Shown in pieces: positions 6,401 to 7,369 of a stretch of 7,369 nt of DNA. The notes below the pieces were generated by a model. That model worked only from the letters and a program-made list of their open reading frames with translations. It had not been told where the DNA came from and did no database searches. The translations under genes and the position numbers were made by a program. Every line of letters begins with the position of its first letter. Within the stretch, counting starts at the first letter, position 1. The stretch is from Actinomycetes bacterium (GTDB lineage Bacteria; Actinomycetota; Actinomycetes; Actinomycetales; Cellulomonadaceae), in the NCBI GenBank assembly GCA_023401045.1, contig JAEXEM010000194.1:1-7369 (forward strand), in the 5' to 3' direction.

Positions 6401-7369
6401 GACGTCGACGTCCAGACGGCGACGTGCGCGCTGGCCGACCCCACCGCGGACCCCTTCACGGCCTCGGTCGACTGGTTGGCGCCCGGCAGCGGTGCGTCGG
6501 TCTTCGACCGCTTCGACCTCGTCGACGTCGCCGTGACGGGGGACCGGCTGTCCGAGGTCGACCTCGCGGCGTCGACCGCGTGGGTGCTGCGGTACGCCGA
6601 CGGCGCGACGACGAGCGAGCGCACCACCGTGTCGGCGCTCACCGCGATGACGCCCGCGCAGCTCGCGGACGTCGTGGCCGTGAGCGTGACGTACCAGGGC
6701 ACCGACCCGGCGACGACCGGCGGCACGATCACGCAGGGCAACAAGCTGCGTCTCGTCCTGTCGACCCGCCTGCGCACGCACGTGCGCTCGACCGGTGAGG
6801 AGCAGGCGCTGCGTGCGGCCGCGACCCTGGACGTCGAGAACCACGCGTACGCGCAGTCGTACGACTCCGTGCTCGACCCGACCGGCCGGGTGCTGGCCGC
6901 CGGGACCGACGACGCGACCGTCCGCCTCACCGGCGGGGACATCAACGTCGGGGTGACGAAGACGATCTCCCCGTCGACGGTGACCGAGCCGACGCGCACG
7001 CAGCCGGTCACGGTGAGCCTGCGGGCGAACCAGGGCAGCTCCCCGGTCGGCACGCTCGCGCCCGCGCAGGTGCGCCTGCAGGACGACACCGTCACCTCCC
7101 CGGACTTCTGGGACACCTTCGACCTCGTCGGCCTCGGCACCGTGACGCTGCCCTCCGGCGCCGACCGGGTCGCGGTCGACGTCCACGGCCCGTTCGGCGT
7201 CGACGGCGCGCCGGTGTGGGTCGAGGGCACGCCGGTGGCGAGCGCCCCGCCCCTGCCGGTCGCCGCCGAGCGGCTCGCGGACGTCGACGGCGTGCGGGTC
7301 GTCTTCTCGCGCGCCGACGGCGGGGTCTTCTCCACCGCGGTCCCGGCGGCGGGCTGGTCGGCGCCCGCC
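3293..7369 (+). CDS. Giant secreted DUF11-like repeat surface protein, partial (C-terminus outside window)
   Basis: One frame stays open for all 1359 codons from ATG 3293 to the right edge. Residues 1-37 form a signal peptide: Arg-rich n-region, hydrophobic core (17-33) and an A-T-A cleavage motif at 35-37. Residues 13-15 read TRR, a weak Tat-like pair. The rest is beta-rich, Thr/Val/Asp-rich and made of at least seven degenerate units of about 157-236 residues, like DUF11/TIGR01451-type repeats of cell-surface proteins. Units start near K47, K204, K390, K557, K758, K987 and K1223 (K-[ST]-x-x-P in most). Each has an acidic residue 33-45 residues on (D80, E240, D424, D595, D792, D1032, D1264). 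The first six end near N172, N355, N522, N716, N953 and N1183. Units 4-7 also share an F-D-L motif and a later G-V-R-like motif. It is probably a stalk or adhesin. The anchor (LPXTG or membrane helix) would lie downstream. The ligand is unknown. Confidence 0.9.
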   Translation, partial: MPLSLRGRPRARTRRSLVAATLVTVLSLPLLTAPATAADPEYLALTKTVDRTELAPGDSYTYRVEVTCSEASCLDAVLQDTLGEHAGHELRDVQLLPSAPGLTFAAQWTSGGATTTTPPAVVAADTRLDVAFTQPTVSPTGSGMQSGQTFTVSMTLRVPTDLPPRTDVTLTNRATVTASNSAPASDAAAVHVEVPVTVEVTPAKSWTPGEVAFVEGAASTVRVGATNAANVTADRLVLQEPAVAPDGATALDAANPFTLVDLASLTGVAVPAACTATATVDAYVHDGSVWRWVAGTGGLVLPAGVVAADVAGLRVTCAGAVPVGGQLLLDLGVTQRATHRTSGDDLSRTTHSLVNTVSAGVEVSGEPAVTREASAPYRVTPARLGTEVLKSFTPSRVSAGESSVLALTASQTSEVPVRELRVTDRGFFSEVARFGGFDGAPSWPTGAQSATVVYHLSDGSSQDVAFASGAVPAAPAPVAGAHVTGVELVFTGVIEPSADPARASIVVTTDEDPAAPVRTLDNRAVSTVTAANGNTASDDVTARLTVVPASIAVRLEKSVTPGSELRPGDRAVTKLETTLSASSSYVVADELTISDAWDGTAGTFWDGFDLAEVAPTQIPSGTAVTVEVQTAVGTWEQVATTAAQPATWLLSVSADEVTAALPGGTALADVTGVRFLLTDTDGFEESTTVTPYVVTTARATLRSTGAAPAEGTMLENAAVVGASGTTRGGTGVRATADDRDDATVTPVPPGTGAVEIDKRWLETTVAAQTREQRTTSLSWRTASGASSVTITDPAGATDPAGTVVDAFDLVRVPAVAYSSAVFTTGWYLRYDTVTDVQLLLPDGAGRSWQSVPAPAGGWHSATGFRGHTLTAQQRADAWGVRLVLTENTAARQAAREPGAALDPFAPAPGTGVAASSTDRTFDLVWELRQVRRSGGWVTDTATYNRPDAGVVRNTVRIEATRADGDASDDGQSDIAVTGSTPLVRIAKSVDTTGVAYVPRPGVVAAQDWPTRTFTVEAWNDSVARASYLRVTDPACSDVDVQTATCALADPTADPFTASVDWLAPGSGASVFDRFDLVDVAVTGDRLSEVDLAASTAWVLRYADGATTSERTTVSALTAMTPAQLADVVAVSVTYQGTDPATTGGTITQGNKLRLVLSTRLRTHVRSTGEEQALRAAATLDVENHAYAQSYDSVLDPTGRVLAAGTDDATVRLTGGDINVGVTKTISPSTVTEPTRTQPVTVSLRANQGSSPVGTLAPAQVRLQDDTVTSPDFWDTFDLVGLGTVTLPSGADRVAVDVHGPFGVDGAPVWVEGTPVASAPPLPVAAERLADVDGVRVVFSRADGGVFSTAVPAAGWSAPA
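3419..6958 (+). repeat. Six complete protein-level tandem units, seventh cut by the window edge
   Basis: The repeat is visible only at protein level; the DNA copies have diverged. Lysine-to-lysine spacing grows along the chain: 157, 186, 167, 201, 229 and 236 residues. The distance from the closing Asn to the next Lys is nearly constant (32, 35, 35, 42, 34, 40). Closing motifs are LTNRAT, LVNTVS, LDNRAV, LENAAV, VRNTVR and VENHAY. Between Asn and the next Lys most units have an acidic motif (SDD, RDD or TDD; SDA in unit 1). Units 4 and 7 are the most alike (FWDGFDL and FWDTFDL, each followed by PSG and a G-V-R segment). Unit 7 is incomplete. Confidence 0.8.

Noticed and set aside
3613..6798. 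A 1061-codon open frame on the plus strand
   Set aside because: It lies within the giant gene in another frame and encodes Arg/Gly/Ala-rich low-complexity sequence. The frame from 3293 has an SD sequence, a signal peptide and ordered repeats.
4475..7186. A 903-codon open frame on the minus strand, antisense to the giant gene
   Set aside because: Its product is an Arg/Gly/His/Asp low-complexity chain with no recognisable domain. It is explained by the high GC content and codon bias of the plus-strand gene.
1..7369. Mobile elements, CRISPR arrays, tRNA or rRNA genes
   Set aside because: No transposase or integrase motifs, no short regular DNA repeats with spacers, and no tRNA-like cloverleaf or rRNA sequence were seen.

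Overview
The window is very GC-rich, with strong G/C bias at third codon positions. Shine-Dalgarno (SD) sequences are GGAGG-like, GTG starts occur, and at least one gene may be leaderless. The proteins look like those of a high-GC actinobacterium, most likely Micrococcales (Cellulomonas-like); that placement is inferred from composition and protein style, not from a search. Most other open frames on both strands are by-products of the GC bias.

Layout. Positions 1-1120 (minus strand) hold a translationally coupled pair: an OsmC-family redox protein (620-1120) followed by an EcsC-like hypothetical protein (1-618) that runs off the left edge. Positions 1121-1360 are a divergent intergenic region with two ACGT-N6-ACGT elements, candidate operators. 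Positions 1361-1777 (plus) encode a small protein built almost entirely of 14 uninterrupted hexapeptide repeats (left-handed beta-helix). Positions 1778-2072 are intergenic, with a weak stem-loop and a probable leaderless promoter. Positions 2073-3149 (plus) encode an AraC-family regulator. Positions 3293-7369 (plus) are the first 1359 codons of a giant secreted repeat protein that runs off the right edge. Both edge genes lack a start or stop inside the window, so tools that list only complete ORFs will miss them.

The most interesting element is the giant protein. After a signal peptide it consists of at least seven degenerate DUF11-like units. Each unit begins with a lysine (K47, K204, K390, K557, K758, K987, K1223) and has an acidic residue 33-45 residues later. 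Each complete unit ends at an asparagine in an [LV]-x-N context, 32-42 residues before the next lysine. Only nine lysines occur in the 1359 residues, and seven are these repeat lysines. This is the pattern expected if the units carry intramolecular Lys-Asn isopeptide cross-links, but that is a hypothesis. The six cysteines fall as three within-unit pairs.

Functional links between the blocks are weak. The OsmC and EcsC-like genes are clearly one operon. The AraC regulator lies 143 bp upstream of the giant gene in the same direction, and the gap between them contains no TA dinucleotide, so no canonical -10 box; co-transcription or regulation is possible but unproven.
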